Source: Nitrospirota bacterium (GTDB taxonomy: Bacteria; Nitrospirota; Thermodesulfovibrionia; Thermodesulfovibrionales; UBA1546). Taken from it: a DNA stretch of 64,000 nt. How positions within the stretch are numbered: position 1 is the stretch's first letter; every line of letters starts with the position of its first letter. Location of the stretch: assembly GCA_016195565.1 (NCBI GenBank), contig JACPZK010000017.1, positions 99,697 through 163,696 on the forward strand, in the 5' to 3' direction. The notes beneath the pieces were generated by a model. The model saw nothing but the letters and a program-made list of their open reading frames with translations. It was not told where the DNA came from and made no database searches. Shown here in pieces: positions 33,131-41,018 of this stretch. The translations under genes were made by a program, and so were the position numbers.

Positions 33131-33930
33131 TAACCGGCAAATTCAACATTGTACTCGGGCTCGTGACCATGATTCTGGCGGGCATCACAGCTTTTGCGTT
33201 GGGCCTGACCCGTGATGCGTACTTTGAGAATGGGTACGAACAGATAACGTACTGGCGCTCTCTTACTATGGTCGGGCACACCCATGGCATGCCGTTCGGC
33301 ATGATCAATATCCTATTCGGGTTGCTCATCGGTCGTGCAGCCTGCTCGAGTCGATTCAAACGCTATGGGGCAGTCTTCACAGCCTCAGCGCTGTGTCTTC
33401 CGTTGGGTGTGGCCCTGCGGGGGCTTACTGAGGGTGCGATGTGGGCGAAGGGCCTCGCCATGCTGGGAGGCACCTCGCTCCTAGCTGCTTGCGTCATCAT
33501 GATCATTCATGGTGATTGCCCCTCAGAAAGAGTGACCGGTGATGTACCGGCTCGCATGCCGCGTGGTGAGCGCGGAGCCGAGCAGTCAATTCCGACAAAG
33601 TTAGTTTTGGTGCGAGAGAGGGGAGTTGAACCCCTACGGTTGCCCATCCCGAATAACGCATCTTTCTTAATCTTCTCTCAAATAGTGGGCGTGAGAGGAT
33701 TCGAACCTCCATGGGTTACCCCACCAGATCCTAAGTCTGGCGCGTCTGCCAACTCCGCCACACGCCCTAATCTGCTAATTAAAAACAGCCCGCCAAGTCG
33801 GGACGCGTCTGCTCTACGAGTCGTAGACCAGTTCCGCCACTCTCGCTTGTCTGATAATAAAAGATTTCTTTGTGTTCGGTCAATAAATAGACGTATGAAA
33901 TACAGGACATCTAAAGAACTTTTATCTTAA
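33127..33930 (+). CDS. High-GC membrane protein whose frame runs into antisense tRNA genes
   Basis: Residues 1-133 form a believable small membrane protein with about four hydrophobic helices (near 8-25, 55-70, 82-98, 108-127), a HTHGMPFG motif and strong GC bias. It is coupled to the AhpD-like gene. From about residue 160 the frame reads the reverse complement of the tRNA-Leu locus (RGVEPLRLPIP, VGVRGFEPPWV are typical antisense-tRNA peptides). The natural stop was therefore probably lost where foreign DNA meets the tRNA; the protein is likely truncated or carries a nonsense tail. Confidence 0.5.
   Translation: MITGKFNIVLGLVTMILAGITAFALGLTRDAYFENGYEQITYWRSLTMVGHTHGMPFGMINILFGLLIGRAACSSRFKRYGAVFTASALCLPLGVALRGLTEGAMWAKGLAMLGGTSLLAACVIMIIHGDCPSERVTGDVPARMPRGERGAEQSIPTKLVLVRERGVEPLRLPIPNNASFLIFSQIVGVRGFEPPWVTPPDPKSGASANSATRPNLLIKNSPPSRDASALRVVDQFRHSRLSDNKRFLCVRSINRRMKYRTSKELLS
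33608..33846 (-). pseudogene. tRNA-Leu interrupted in its anticodon loop by another tRNA-Leu
   Basis: Minus strand. The 5' part (33846-33798) has acceptor GCGAGAG and a class II D-arm; the 3' part (33652-33608) has the long variable arm, T-arm GGGG TTCAACT CCCC, acceptor CTCTCGC, discriminator A and encoded CCA. TCCCGA (33803-33798) and TCGGGA (33652-33647) would form a perfect anticodon stem, but 145 bases intervene, including a complete tRNA-Leu(TAG). The D-loop also carries a 15-bp palindrome (TCTACGA-C-TCGTAGA, 33813-33827). A good promoter precedes it. Probably a disrupted gene, but splicing cannot be excluded from sequence. Confidence 0.7.
33686..33767 (-). tRNA. tRNA-Leu (TAG anticodon), nested inside another tRNA-Leu
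   Basis: A complete class II tRNA: acceptor GGGCGTG/CACGCCC, D-arm GGCGGAGTTGGCAGACGC, anticodon stem CCAGA/TCTGG with loop CTTAGGA (TAG), long variable arm TGGGGTAACCCA, T-arm GGAGG TTCGAAT CCTCT. CCA is not encoded (discriminator A, then CTA), unlike the other tRNAs in the window. It appears functional if excised by RNase P and RNase Z. Confidence 0.93.
33854..33883 (-). promoter_or_regulatory. Sigma70-type promoter of the tRNA-Leu locus
   Basis: On the minus strand, TTGACC (33883-33878), an 18-base spacer and TATTAT (33859-33854). Initiation would fall at or just before the 5' end of the outer tRNA-Leu (33846), so both outer and nested tRNAs would be on one transcript. Confidence 0.7.
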
Positions 33931-34129
33931 GTCCCATTCTTTTTACAGCAGAGAGTATTTTGTCGGAATCAATCTCAGCAGGATTATATTCTACATCTAT
34001 TGTTTCTGTTGCATAACCGACAGTTACCTTTAATATTCCGTCCCAGTTGCTCAAAACTGTCTCGATGTCCATGGCACAGCCGGTACAGGAAATCCCCTCT
34101 ACCTGAAGACTAAGCTTTGTATTTTCCAT
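33911..34129 (-). CDS. Heavy-metal-associated domain protein (copper-chaperone-like)
   Basis: A 72-residue HMA ferredoxin-like fold. The metal motif is GISCTGCA (Cys15, Cys18), and the rest follows the family pattern (VGYATETIDVEYNPAEID). Small stand-alone HMA proteins carry Cu(I) or other soft metals to P-type ATPases, none of which is in the window. It overlaps the upstream YkgJ gene by 20 bases. Confidence 0.85.
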   Translation of the reverse strand: MENTKLSLQVEGISCTGCAMDIETVLSNWDGILKVTVGYATETIDVEYNPAEIDSDKILSAVKRMGLKIKVL

Positions 34130-34679
34130 CTATAATGTTCAAAATCATTTCTGCTGTTGTCTTTTTATATCTGCATGTAAAATTTAGTTTTTCTCTGACT
34201 TCCCTTTCAATCTGAGCAATTTCAAGATAGAAAGGCGTGCGGTTAATCCGAAAGTCTTTTGGCGCATTTTCTTTTTCCATGATGAGCCTGTAACATCCAT
34301 CGCCGTATTCCATTTTAAAATTTTTGAAGAGTTCGTACGGCACGCCGTGAATCCTGCATATCATGGGACGGAATTCGTATAAAACACATGAGCCGTTTTC
34401 GTTAAGCGGGCACATAATCCGTATATCCTCCGGAGATGAGTTGTGTATCTTTGCCGCATTCTCTGCGCGAGAGGCGGTGGCTCTCAGTCCAGCCTCATCG
34501 AGTTTTTTTAATCCCTCCGCAAGATAAAACTCTTCCACTAAGGTGTGATGGTGAAACTTTGTAACACAGCAGTTGTCAGGGCATCCATCGCAGCTGAAGC
34601 TATAGCGCCTTAATGCCTCGCTGTAAGCGCTGTCAATAGCCCTGTAAATTTCCGATAACCTGTCAAGATATTGTTTCAT
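34110..34679 (-). CDS. YkgJ-type cysteine cluster protein
   Basis: A 189-residue protein with a CxxCPDNCC motif (CDGCPDNCC, residues 30-38), CPLNENGSCVLYEFRPMICR and a later Cys, matching the YkgJ/CxxCxxCC family, thought to bind zinc or Fe-S. No signal peptide. Coupled to the HMA protein, suggesting a metal-handling pair. Confidence 0.8.
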   Translation of the reverse strand: MKQYLDRLSEIYRAIDSAYSEALRRYSFSCDGCPDNCCVTKFHHHTLVEEFYLAEGLKKLDEAGLRATASRAENAAKIHNSSPEDIRIMCPLNENGSCVLYEFRPMICRIHGVPYELFKNFKMEYGDGCYRLIMEKENAPKDFRINRTPFYLEIAQIEREVREKLNFTCRYKKTTAEMILNIIDGKYKA

Positions 34680-34813
34680 TTCTTTTTTTTAGTGTATCAG
34701 ATTAGTCAGAAAAAATTTCTCTGTTTGATATGCCATATTCTTAACTGTGCGAAAATGCTTGACTTTTTTGTGTCTTGGCAATAAAATTTGACAAATACAG
34801 GAAGGAGTAATTT

Positions 34814-35887
34814 ATGGCGCGTAAGATGCTTCTTGCAGATGACAGTATCACGATACAGAAGGTTGTAGAGCTTGTCCTTGCAGAGGAAGGTTTTGAAATA
34901 AAGGCTGTGAATAACGGCGAAGAGGCGCTTGCCGCAATCGAGACATTCAAGCCTGATGTAGTCCTTGCAGATATAGAGATGCCGAAGATGAACGGCTATC
35001 AGCTGTGCGAAAAATTGAAGGCGCATCCTGCAACAAAAAATGTTCCTGTAATTCTTCTTTCAGGGGCGTTTGAGCCGCTTGACGAGGAACTTGCAAGGAA
35101 TGTAAAGGCAGACAGTTTTGTTATAAAACCATTTGAATCTCAGGAATTAATAAGCAAGATAAATGCGGCGCTGGTATCTGCATCAACAATGGAAGAGACA
35201 GCAGACAGCTCCGAGCAGCTCGGAGTGGAAGCAGAGGTGTTTGCAGAGGCTGTTGGCGCTGAAGAAGACCTCTGGGCAATGGAGGCAGTTGAAGGGGTTT
35301 CTGTGGAGACTCCTGCCGGGATAGAAGAGGTGTCCGCAGAAGAAGAAGTCAGCATTGCCCAAGCGCTTGAAGCTGCGGAGCAGGAAGCAGGGGAATTTGA
35401 AGTCGCAGAAGAGGCAGTGGTGGAAGCAGAGGAAATGGCAGTAGAGGACATAGCAGTCCCTGTTATGGAAGCATCAGAAAAAGAGAGCATGGCAAGGGCA
35501 GTCCCGCCGGTGTTTAAGGAACAGGTTATTCCTGCGCCTGCGGAGATACAAGTGAGAAAAGAAATCCCTGAAATGCAGATTCCATCAAAAGAGGAGCTTA
35601 TTCCACTGTTTAAGAAAGCGGTTGATGAAAGGGTAGCATCAGCCCTTTCATCTATAGATATTAAAGGTGTAATGCTTGAGTCGCTTGTGCCGGTATTAAA
35701 AGATTCCATTGATAAAATTTTGTGGGAAATAGCTCCTGAGCTTACCGATAAACTGGTAAAGGAAGTGCTGCAGAGTTCACTCGCATCGTTAAGCAAGGAA
35801 ATTGAAAAGATAATGTGGGAGACTGTTCCTGATATCGCAGAGACTTTGATTGCAAAAGAGATAGAGAAGATAAAGTCAGAGATGTAG
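34814..35887 (+). CDS. Response regulator with acidic linker and helical C-terminus
   Basis: 357 residues. The receiver domain (1-120) has acidic pocket ADDS, phospho-acceptor Asp53 (LADIEMPKMNG) and Lys in VIKPFES. A long Glu/Ala/Val-rich linker (about 130-230) is followed by three similar amphipathic segments (SIDKILWEIAPELTDKLVKE; EIEKIMWETVPDIAETLIAK). No DNA-binding domain. This architecture is seen in motility/polarity regulators of delta-type bacteria. Preceded by GGAAGGAG. valS begins 1 base after its stop. Confidence 0.82.
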   Translation: MARKMLLADDSITIQKVVELVLAEEGFEIKAVNNGEEALAAIETFKPDVVLADIEMPKMNGYQLCEKLKAHPATKNVPVILLSGAFEPLDEELARNVKADSFVIKPFESQELISKINAALVSASTMEETADSSEQLGVEAEVFAEAVGAEEDLWAMEAVEGVSVETPAGIEEVSAEEEVSIAQALEAAEQEAGEFEVAEEAVVEAEEMAVEDIAVPVMEASEKESMARAVPPVFKEQVIPAPAEIQVRKEIPEMQIPSKEELIPLFKKAVDERVASALSSIDIKGVMLESLVPVLKDSIDKILWEIAPELTDKLVKEVLQSSLASLSKEIEKIMWETVPDIAETLIAKEIEKIKSEM

Positions 35888-35888
35888 T

Positions 35889-38633
35889 GTGACGGAATTA
35901 AGTAAGAGTTATATTCCCAAAGGGATAGAAGAAAAATGGTATGAACTGTGGGTTAACGAGGGCTATTTCAAACCTGAGATAAATCCCTCCGGAAAACCCT
36001 ATTCAATTGTAATCCCTCCTCCAAATGTTACAGGCTCGCTTCACATGGGACACGCCCTTAACGCAACGCTTCAGGATGTTCTTGCGCGATGGAAAAGAAT
36101 GTGCGGCTTCAGCGTGCTGTGGCTTCCGGGCACCGACCATGCCGGTATTGCAACCCAGAATGTGGTTGAAAGGCAGCTTTCAACAGAAAAGTTTACACGG
36201 CAGCAGCTCGGAAGGGAAGCCTTTATTGACAGGGTATGGAAATGGAAGGCTGAATACGGCGGCAGGATAACACATCAGCTTAAAAGGATCGGAGCATCGT
36301 GTGACTGGTCCAGGGAAAGGTTTACGCTTGATGAGGGGCTCTCAAAGGCTGTAAGAGAGGCCTTTGTAAGGCTTCACGAAGAAGGGCTGATATACCGCGA
36401 TAACAGATTGATAAACTGGTGCCCCCGCTGTCATACAGCATTGTCCGACCTTGAAGTAGAGCACGATGAGTTTGACGGGACCTTGACTTATATAAAATAC
36501 CCTTTTTCAGACGGAAGCGGATGTTTAACAGTTGCCACTACAAGGCCTGAGACCATGCTTGGAGATACCGCAGTTGCTGTAAATCCCTCTGATGCCCGGT
36601 ACAAGGATTTTATAGGGAAAACAATTGCCCTGCCTCTTACAGACAGGAAGATACCTGTTGTTCCTGACAGCGCTGTTGATACGGCATTCGGCACAGGAGC
36701 TGTTAAAGTGACGCCTGCCCATGATTTCAATGATGAGGCTATTGCAAAAAGACAGAACCCTTCGCTGCCTTTTGTTGTTGTCATAGGGAAAGAAGGCAAG
36801 ATGACTTCTGATGCAGGGCCTAAGTATGAAGGGCTTGACAGGTATGAATGCAGGAAGCGCATTGTCAATGATTTAAAAACACTGCAGTTTGTAGAAAAAG
36901 AAGAAAAACACCGCCATGCAGTAGGACACTGTTACAGGTGCAAAACAATAATAGAGCCGCTGCCGACACTGCAGTGGTATGTGAATGTCGGGTCGTTGGC
37001 AAGAGATGCAATAGGCGCTGTGAGAAGCGGGAAGATAAGAATAATGCCCCGGTCATGGGAAAATTCATATTTCGGATGGATGGAAAATATAAAGGACTGG
37101 TGCATTTCGCGCCAGATATGGTGGGGACACAGGATTCCTGTGTGGTACTGCCAGGAAATGAATAATGAGATATGCAGGAAAAAAGGAGGGGTTGTCGTAT
37201 CACGCGAAACTCCGAAAGAATGTCCGTTCTGCGGTTCCAAAAAATTAGTTCAGGACGAGGATGTGCTTGATACATGGTTTTCGTCCGCGCTCTGGCCTTT
37301 TTCAACTCTTGACTGGCCTGAACCCACTGATGATTTAAAGAAATTTTATCCGACGAGTGTTCTGGTAACTGCCTTTGATATCCTGTTTTTCTGGGTTGCA
37401 CGCATGATAATGATGGGACTTAAGTTCATGGAAGACGCGCCTTTCAGGGATGTTTATATACATGCGATTATCAGGGATGCGTCAGGGCAGAAGATGTCAA
37501 AATCAAAAGGCAATGTTATTGACCCTTTGATAATGATAGACAAATACGGCACAGATGCATTCAGGTTTACTCTGTGCGCATTTGCGGCGCAGGGAAGGGA
37601 CATAAGATTCTCGGAGGAGAGGGTTGAGGGATACAGGCATTTTGTCAACAAGCTGTGGAATGCAACAAGATTTATAATGATGAACATTGAAGGCAGTAAC
37701 GAGTTAAAGAATAAAAAAGATTCCGAAGACTCGTCCCTCGTCCCTCGTCCCTCGTCTCTGGATCTGGCAAGCAGGTGGATATTGAGCAGGCTGGCTGGAA
37801 CTGCTGATGAAATAAACGCAGCGCTTGAAGAATATAGATTTAATGATGCGGCAAACAGCATTTATCATTTTGTATGGCATGAGTTCTGCGATTGGTATAT
37901 TGAGATGTCAAAAACTGAAATAAGCAATCCGAAATCAACGGCCGGAGTTATACAGTGCCTGCTTTATACGCTTGAAACCTCCCTGAAGCTTCTTCATCCG
38001 TTCATGCCTTTTGTAACAGAAGAGATATGGCAGAACATGCCATTTGCCGGTAACGAGCCGCGCTCAGCGAGCAAGCAAAAATTGTTGTGCAGGAAGAGCA
38101 TTGTTATTTCCGATTATCCTCAATCGCTTCCACGAGACTCTCAGGCAGAAACAGAGATGTCTTATGTTATAGAGGCGATAACAGGCATAAGGACTGTCAG
38201 GGGCGAACTGAATATCGGGTCTTCTGTTGAGGTAAACGTATTAATAAAGGCCTTTTCCGGTGAAGTATCAGGTATTCTCAGAGCCCATCTGCATTACATT
38301 AAAAAGCTCTCCCGGACAGCGGATGTAACAATTGGGGAGGATATAAAAAAGCCTGCTGATTCTGCAGTATGCGTTAAGGATTTCATGGAAGTATACATCC
38401 CGATTAAAGGGCTTTTGAATATTGACGCGGAAATTGATAAACTTATAAAGGAATCAAGAAAGGTTGAAGAGGCGATGGCTTTCATTGACGGGAAATTGAT
38501 GAATCAGGATTTCCTGCAGAGAGCTCCCGGAGATGTAGTTAAAAAGGAGAAAGCAAAACGCAGTGAGCTTGAAGCAAAGAAGGAAAGGATAGCGGAGAAT
38601 ATTAACAAATTTAAAGCAGCAAGATCCGCCTGA
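35889..38633 (+). CDS. valS: Valyl-tRNA synthetase
   Basis: Class I synthetase charging tRNA-Val, 914 residues. HIGH motif as HMGH (52-55, in PPPNVTGSLHMGHALN), KMSKS in GQKMSKSKGN (about 535-539), editing domain TTRPETMLGDTAVAVNP, zinc-type CPRC and CPFCG knuckles, and C-terminal coiled coil (INKFKAARSA). A heptad tract (37731-37760, CGTCCCT units) adds SSLVPRPSSLD around residue 615-625. GTG start. Confidence 0.95.
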   Translation: MTELSKSYIPKGIEEKWYELWVNEGYFKPEINPSGKPYSIVIPPPNVTGSLHMGHALNATLQDVLARWKRMCGFSVLWLPGTDHAGIATQNVVERQLSTEKFTRQQLGREAFIDRVWKWKAEYGGRITHQLKRIGASCDWSRERFTLDEGLSKAVREAFVRLHEEGLIYRDNRLINWCPRCHTALSDLEVEHDEFDGTLTYIKYPFSDGSGCLTVATTRPETMLGDTAVAVNPSDARYKDFIGKTIALPLTDRKIPVVPDSAVDTAFGTGAVKVTPAHDFNDEAIAKRQNPSLPFVVVIGKEGKMTSDAGPKYEGLDRYECRKRIVNDLKTLQFVEKEEKHRHAVGHCYRCKTIIEPLPTLQWYVNVGSLARDAIGAVRSGKIRIMPRSWENSYFGWMENIKDWCISRQIWWGHRIPVWYCQEMNNEICRKKGGVVVSRETPKECPFCGSKKLVQDEDVLDTWFSSALWPFSTLDWPEPTDDLKKFYPTSVLVTAFDILFFWVARMIMMGLKFMEDAPFRDVYIHAIIRDASGQKMSKSKGNVIDPLIMIDKYGTDAFRFTLCAFAAQGRDIRFSEERVEGYRHFVNKLWNATRFIMMNIEGSNELKNKKDSEDSSLVPRPSSLDLASRWILSRLAGTADEINAALEEYRFNDAANSIYHFVWHEFCDWYIEMSKTEISNPKSTAGVIQCLLYTLETSLKLLHPFMPFVTEEIWQNMPFAGNEPRSASKQKLLCRKSIVISDYPQSLPRDSQAETEMSYVIEAITGIRTVRGELNIGSSVEVNVLIKAFSGEVSGILRAHLHYIKKLSRTADVTIGEDIKKPADSAVCVKDFMEVYIPIKGLLNIDAEIDKLIKESRKVEEAMAFIDGKLMNQDFLQRAPGDVVKKEKAKRSELEAKKERIAENINKFKAARSA

Positions 38634-38649
38634 GGTGGAAGGGGGTAAT

Positions 38650-39135
38650 ATGGCAGCAAAGAGCAAAGAGGTTATTAAGGAGAAGGATGTTGAGATAATT
38701 GAGGCTGAATCCGTAAGTATAAAACAGAGCTCTGTAAGGGCTGTTGATGGCGGGCATATTGAGATGCAGCAGGTAGGAGCCCTGAGCATTGACGGCGACA
38801 GGATTGAAGTTACGCAGGGCGCTGCCTGTATTCTCAGAGGCAATGACGTGAGCCTGAACCAGAGCATCAGCGCGGTAACCGCAGGGAACAATGTATCGCT
38901 TAATTTCTCCCTGTCTCCCATGGTCGTGTCAAAAGAGGAAGCGGTTTCCAATAAGAGCGCAGTGGGTGTTATGGCTGCTATGAATATCAAGGTTAAGAAC
39001 AGCGCATCTGTCCTGATGATTGCCAATAATGTTGAAGGCAATGTAACCACACTGTTTGACTGGCGTGCGGCTGTTGCCATGGGAGCTGTTTTTGGAGGCG
39101 TGTGGGGACTCTTTTCTCTGTTCAGGAAGAGATAG
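38650..39135 (+). CDS. Unknown protein with beta-helix-like repeats and C-terminal membrane anchor
   Basis: 161 residues. After a charged N-terminus, short repeats of alternating polar and hydrophobic residues (IEAESVSIKQSSVRAVDGGH, IEMQQVGALSIDGDRIEVTQ, AACILRGNDVSLNQSIS) suggest a beta-helix or solenoid. A C-terminal hydrophobic helix (AAVAMGAVFGGVWGLFSLF) followed by RKR would anchor it in the membrane with the body in the cytoplasm. GGAAGGGGG supports ATG 38650 rather than 38635. It lies between valS and nadC. No family recognised. Confidence 0.65.
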   Translation: MAAKSKEVIKEKDVEIIEAESVSIKQSSVRAVDGGHIEMQQVGALSIDGDRIEVTQGAACILRGNDVSLNQSISAVTAGNNVSLNFSLSPMVVSKEEAVSNKSAVGVMAAMNIKVKNSASVLMIANNVEGNVTTLFDWRAAVAMGAVFGGVWGLFSLFRKR

Positions 39136-39138
39136 GAT

Positions 39139-39981
39139 ATGAAGATACCACACAGCGTCAGAGAAATAATCCGCATAGCGCTTGAAGAAGATATAGGAAA
39201 CGGCGATATAACGACTGCTTTTCTTATACCTGAAGACAGCGAATCAAGGGCCTTAATAATAGCAAAAGGTAATTTTGTTGTTGCCGGCATCCCTTTCATA
39301 AAAGAAGTCTTTAGCTTTTTCGACCGGGAAGTGAGATTCAATGTTTTTCTCAATGACGGTGCCAAGGTCATGAAAGGAGATGTTATCGCTGAGGTCTCAG
39401 GAAGCACAAAGGTTCTGCTATCGGGAGAAAGGGTCAGCCTTAATCTGCTTCAGCGCCTGTCAGGCATAGCAACGCTTACAAATATGTTTGTTGAAAAAGT
39501 AAGAGGGCTCAAGACAAAGATTGTGGATACGAGGAAGACAACACCGGGCCTGAGGTTCATGGAAAAGTATGCTGTGAGGGTCGGAGGAGGGAACAATCAC
39601 AGGTTCGGGCTTTTTGACGGCATATTGATAAAGGACAACCACATCGAGGCTGTCGGAAGCATAACAGAGGCGCTGCGTCTTGCAAGTGAAGGGCATCATC
39701 TTGCAAAGATTGAGGTTGAGGTGGAAAACCTCAATGACCTGAAAGAGGCTGTAGAAGGAGGCTCTGACATTGTGATGCTTGACAATATGTCTGTTCAGGA
39801 TATGAAAGAGGCTGTAAATATTGTCCGCAGCTCAAAGAAGGATGTAATCCTTGAGGCGTCAGGGAATGTCAGCCTTGAGAACGTCAGAGAGGTTGCAGAG
39901 ACTGGCGTGGATTTAATCTCAATAGGCGCCTTAACTCATTCAGCAACCGCAGTTGATATAAGCATGAAGATAGTGAGGTAA
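39139..39981 (+). CDS. nadC: Nicotinate-nucleotide pyrophosphorylase (quinolinate phosphoribosyltransferase)
   Basis: Converts quinolinate and PRPP to nicotinate mononucleotide in NAD synthesis. 280 residues with DTRKTTPGLRFMEKYAVRVGGG, NHRFGLFDGILIKDNHI and IEVEVENL. It is 3 bases after the beta-helix-like gene, likely the end of a valS operon. Other de novo NAD genes are absent here. Confidence 0.95.
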   Translation: MKIPHSVREIIRIALEEDIGNGDITTAFLIPEDSESRALIIAKGNFVVAGIPFIKEVFSFFDREVRFNVFLNDGAKVMKGDVIAEVSGSTKVLLSGERVSLNLLQRLSGIATLTNMFVEKVRGLKTKIVDTRKTTPGLRFMEKYAVRVGGGNNHRFGLFDGILIKDNHIEAVGSITEALRLASEGHHLAKIEVEVENLNDLKEAVEGGSDIVMLDNMSVQDMKEAVNIVRSSKKDVILEASGNVSLENVREVAETGVDLISIGALTHSATAVDISMKIVR

Positions 39982-39988
39982 CCTGTAA

Positions 39989-40993
39989 TTAATCTTCCCA
40001 GTCCTTTCCTGTCATTAATCTCCATGCATTCTTGAATGCTATTTTTTCCGCGGCAGCTTTGGTTAAATCTTTGAAAACAATGGACCTAAAGGTATCCATT
40101 ACTCTGTCATAGTTATCAAAGCGGCCTGTGTTGATATCTGAACCGATAACAAACCTGTCAGGGAATTCCTCGAATAGTTTCTTCCATTCAGGGTCAAGGG
40201 CGGTCCCCCAGTTTGAAATCTCATACATGATTCCCTCTACATAACCTGTGCCGTGATATTTAGAACCGGGCCTTGACTGTACAAGATCAAAATAAAGGTT
40301 CGGGTATTTTTTAATTAAATCCCGCACCCCGTCGGCTTTTGTGAATTGTTTCCATGTAACAGGATTCCGGTTTCGTCCGACATGGCACCATATCACCTTT
40401 GCCTTCGGATATTTAACAAGCATTCTTTCCAGTTCAGGAAGCAGTTTATCTTCTGCCTCATGATGAAGCAGAAACGGCATTCCTGTCTCGCTTGACAACG
40501 CAAAAACCACCTGCATGGCTTCAGAGTCAACAGGCATGTGCACATTCCTGTTGTTGGTATTGGACGGATAATGCCTTGCCTCAAACTCTCCCATCGCAAA
40601 ATATTTGCCTGACATAACATCTTTTGCCAGTTTCTCAAGAAAGCCTTTATCGCTATTGTGCCAGAGTTTTCCGTCGCCGTGAACAGTGGTGGGCACAAAC
40701 CTGTCAGGATATAATTCATTAAGCCTTATGGATTCTTCGCTGCCGAGTTTTTCATTCGGCCCAAGCCATGTCAGCGCCACGCTGTTATCATCCATTCTGC
40801 TGATGAGCCTCTCATTTTCTATTTTTCCGCCGTGATGATATTCCACGTCAATTATGGGTAGAACGCCTTTTTGGATAATTTGCTTTAATCTTTTTTTAAA
40901 AATAGTTATCTGCTCGCTTCGCTCAATCGCCAAACACTCAGCCGGAATAATAAAGAGCACAGCAAGCATGAATGTGATTATTTTTTTGGACAT
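39989..40993 (-). CDS. Exported amidohydrolase-family (TIM-barrel) protein
   Basis: 334 residues with a signal peptide (MSKKIITFMLAVLFIIPAECLA). The mature part resembles amidohydrolase_2: DVEYHHGGKIENE (in place of the usual HxH), MGEFEARHYP, FLLHHEAE, VIWCHVGR and a late GSDINTG. Metal-binding His/Asp positions are mostly kept, but the first HxH is unclear. Periplasmic location and substrate are inference. It converges with nadC. Confidence 0.75.
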   Translation of the reverse strand: MSKKIITFMLAVLFIIPAECLAIERSEQITIFKKRLKQIIQKGVLPIIDVEYHHGGKIENERLISRMDDNSVALTWLGPNEKLGSEESIRLNELYPDRFVPTTVHGDGKLWHNSDKGFLEKLAKDVMSGKYFAMGEFEARHYPSNTNNRNVHMPVDSEAMQVVFALSSETGMPFLLHHEAEDKLLPELERMLVKYPKAKVIWCHVGRNRNPVTWKQFTKADGVRDLIKKYPNLYFDLVQSRPGSKYHGTGYVEGIMYEISNWGTALDPEWKKLFEEFPDRFVIGSDINTGRFDNYDRVMDTFRSIVFKDLTKAAAEKIAFKNAWRLMTGKDWED

Positions 40994-41018
40994 ATCAAGC
41001 TCCGGAAGGGAAGGGCCT

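Noticed and set aside
33653..33797. Group I intron in the outer tRNA-Leu
   Set aside because: The insert is only 145 bases and is mostly a complete tRNA-Leu; no room or core elements for a group I ribozyme.
37731..37760. Sequencing artefact in valS
   Set aside because: The tract keeps the reading frame and has the same period as tracts at many other loci, so it is more likely genuine.
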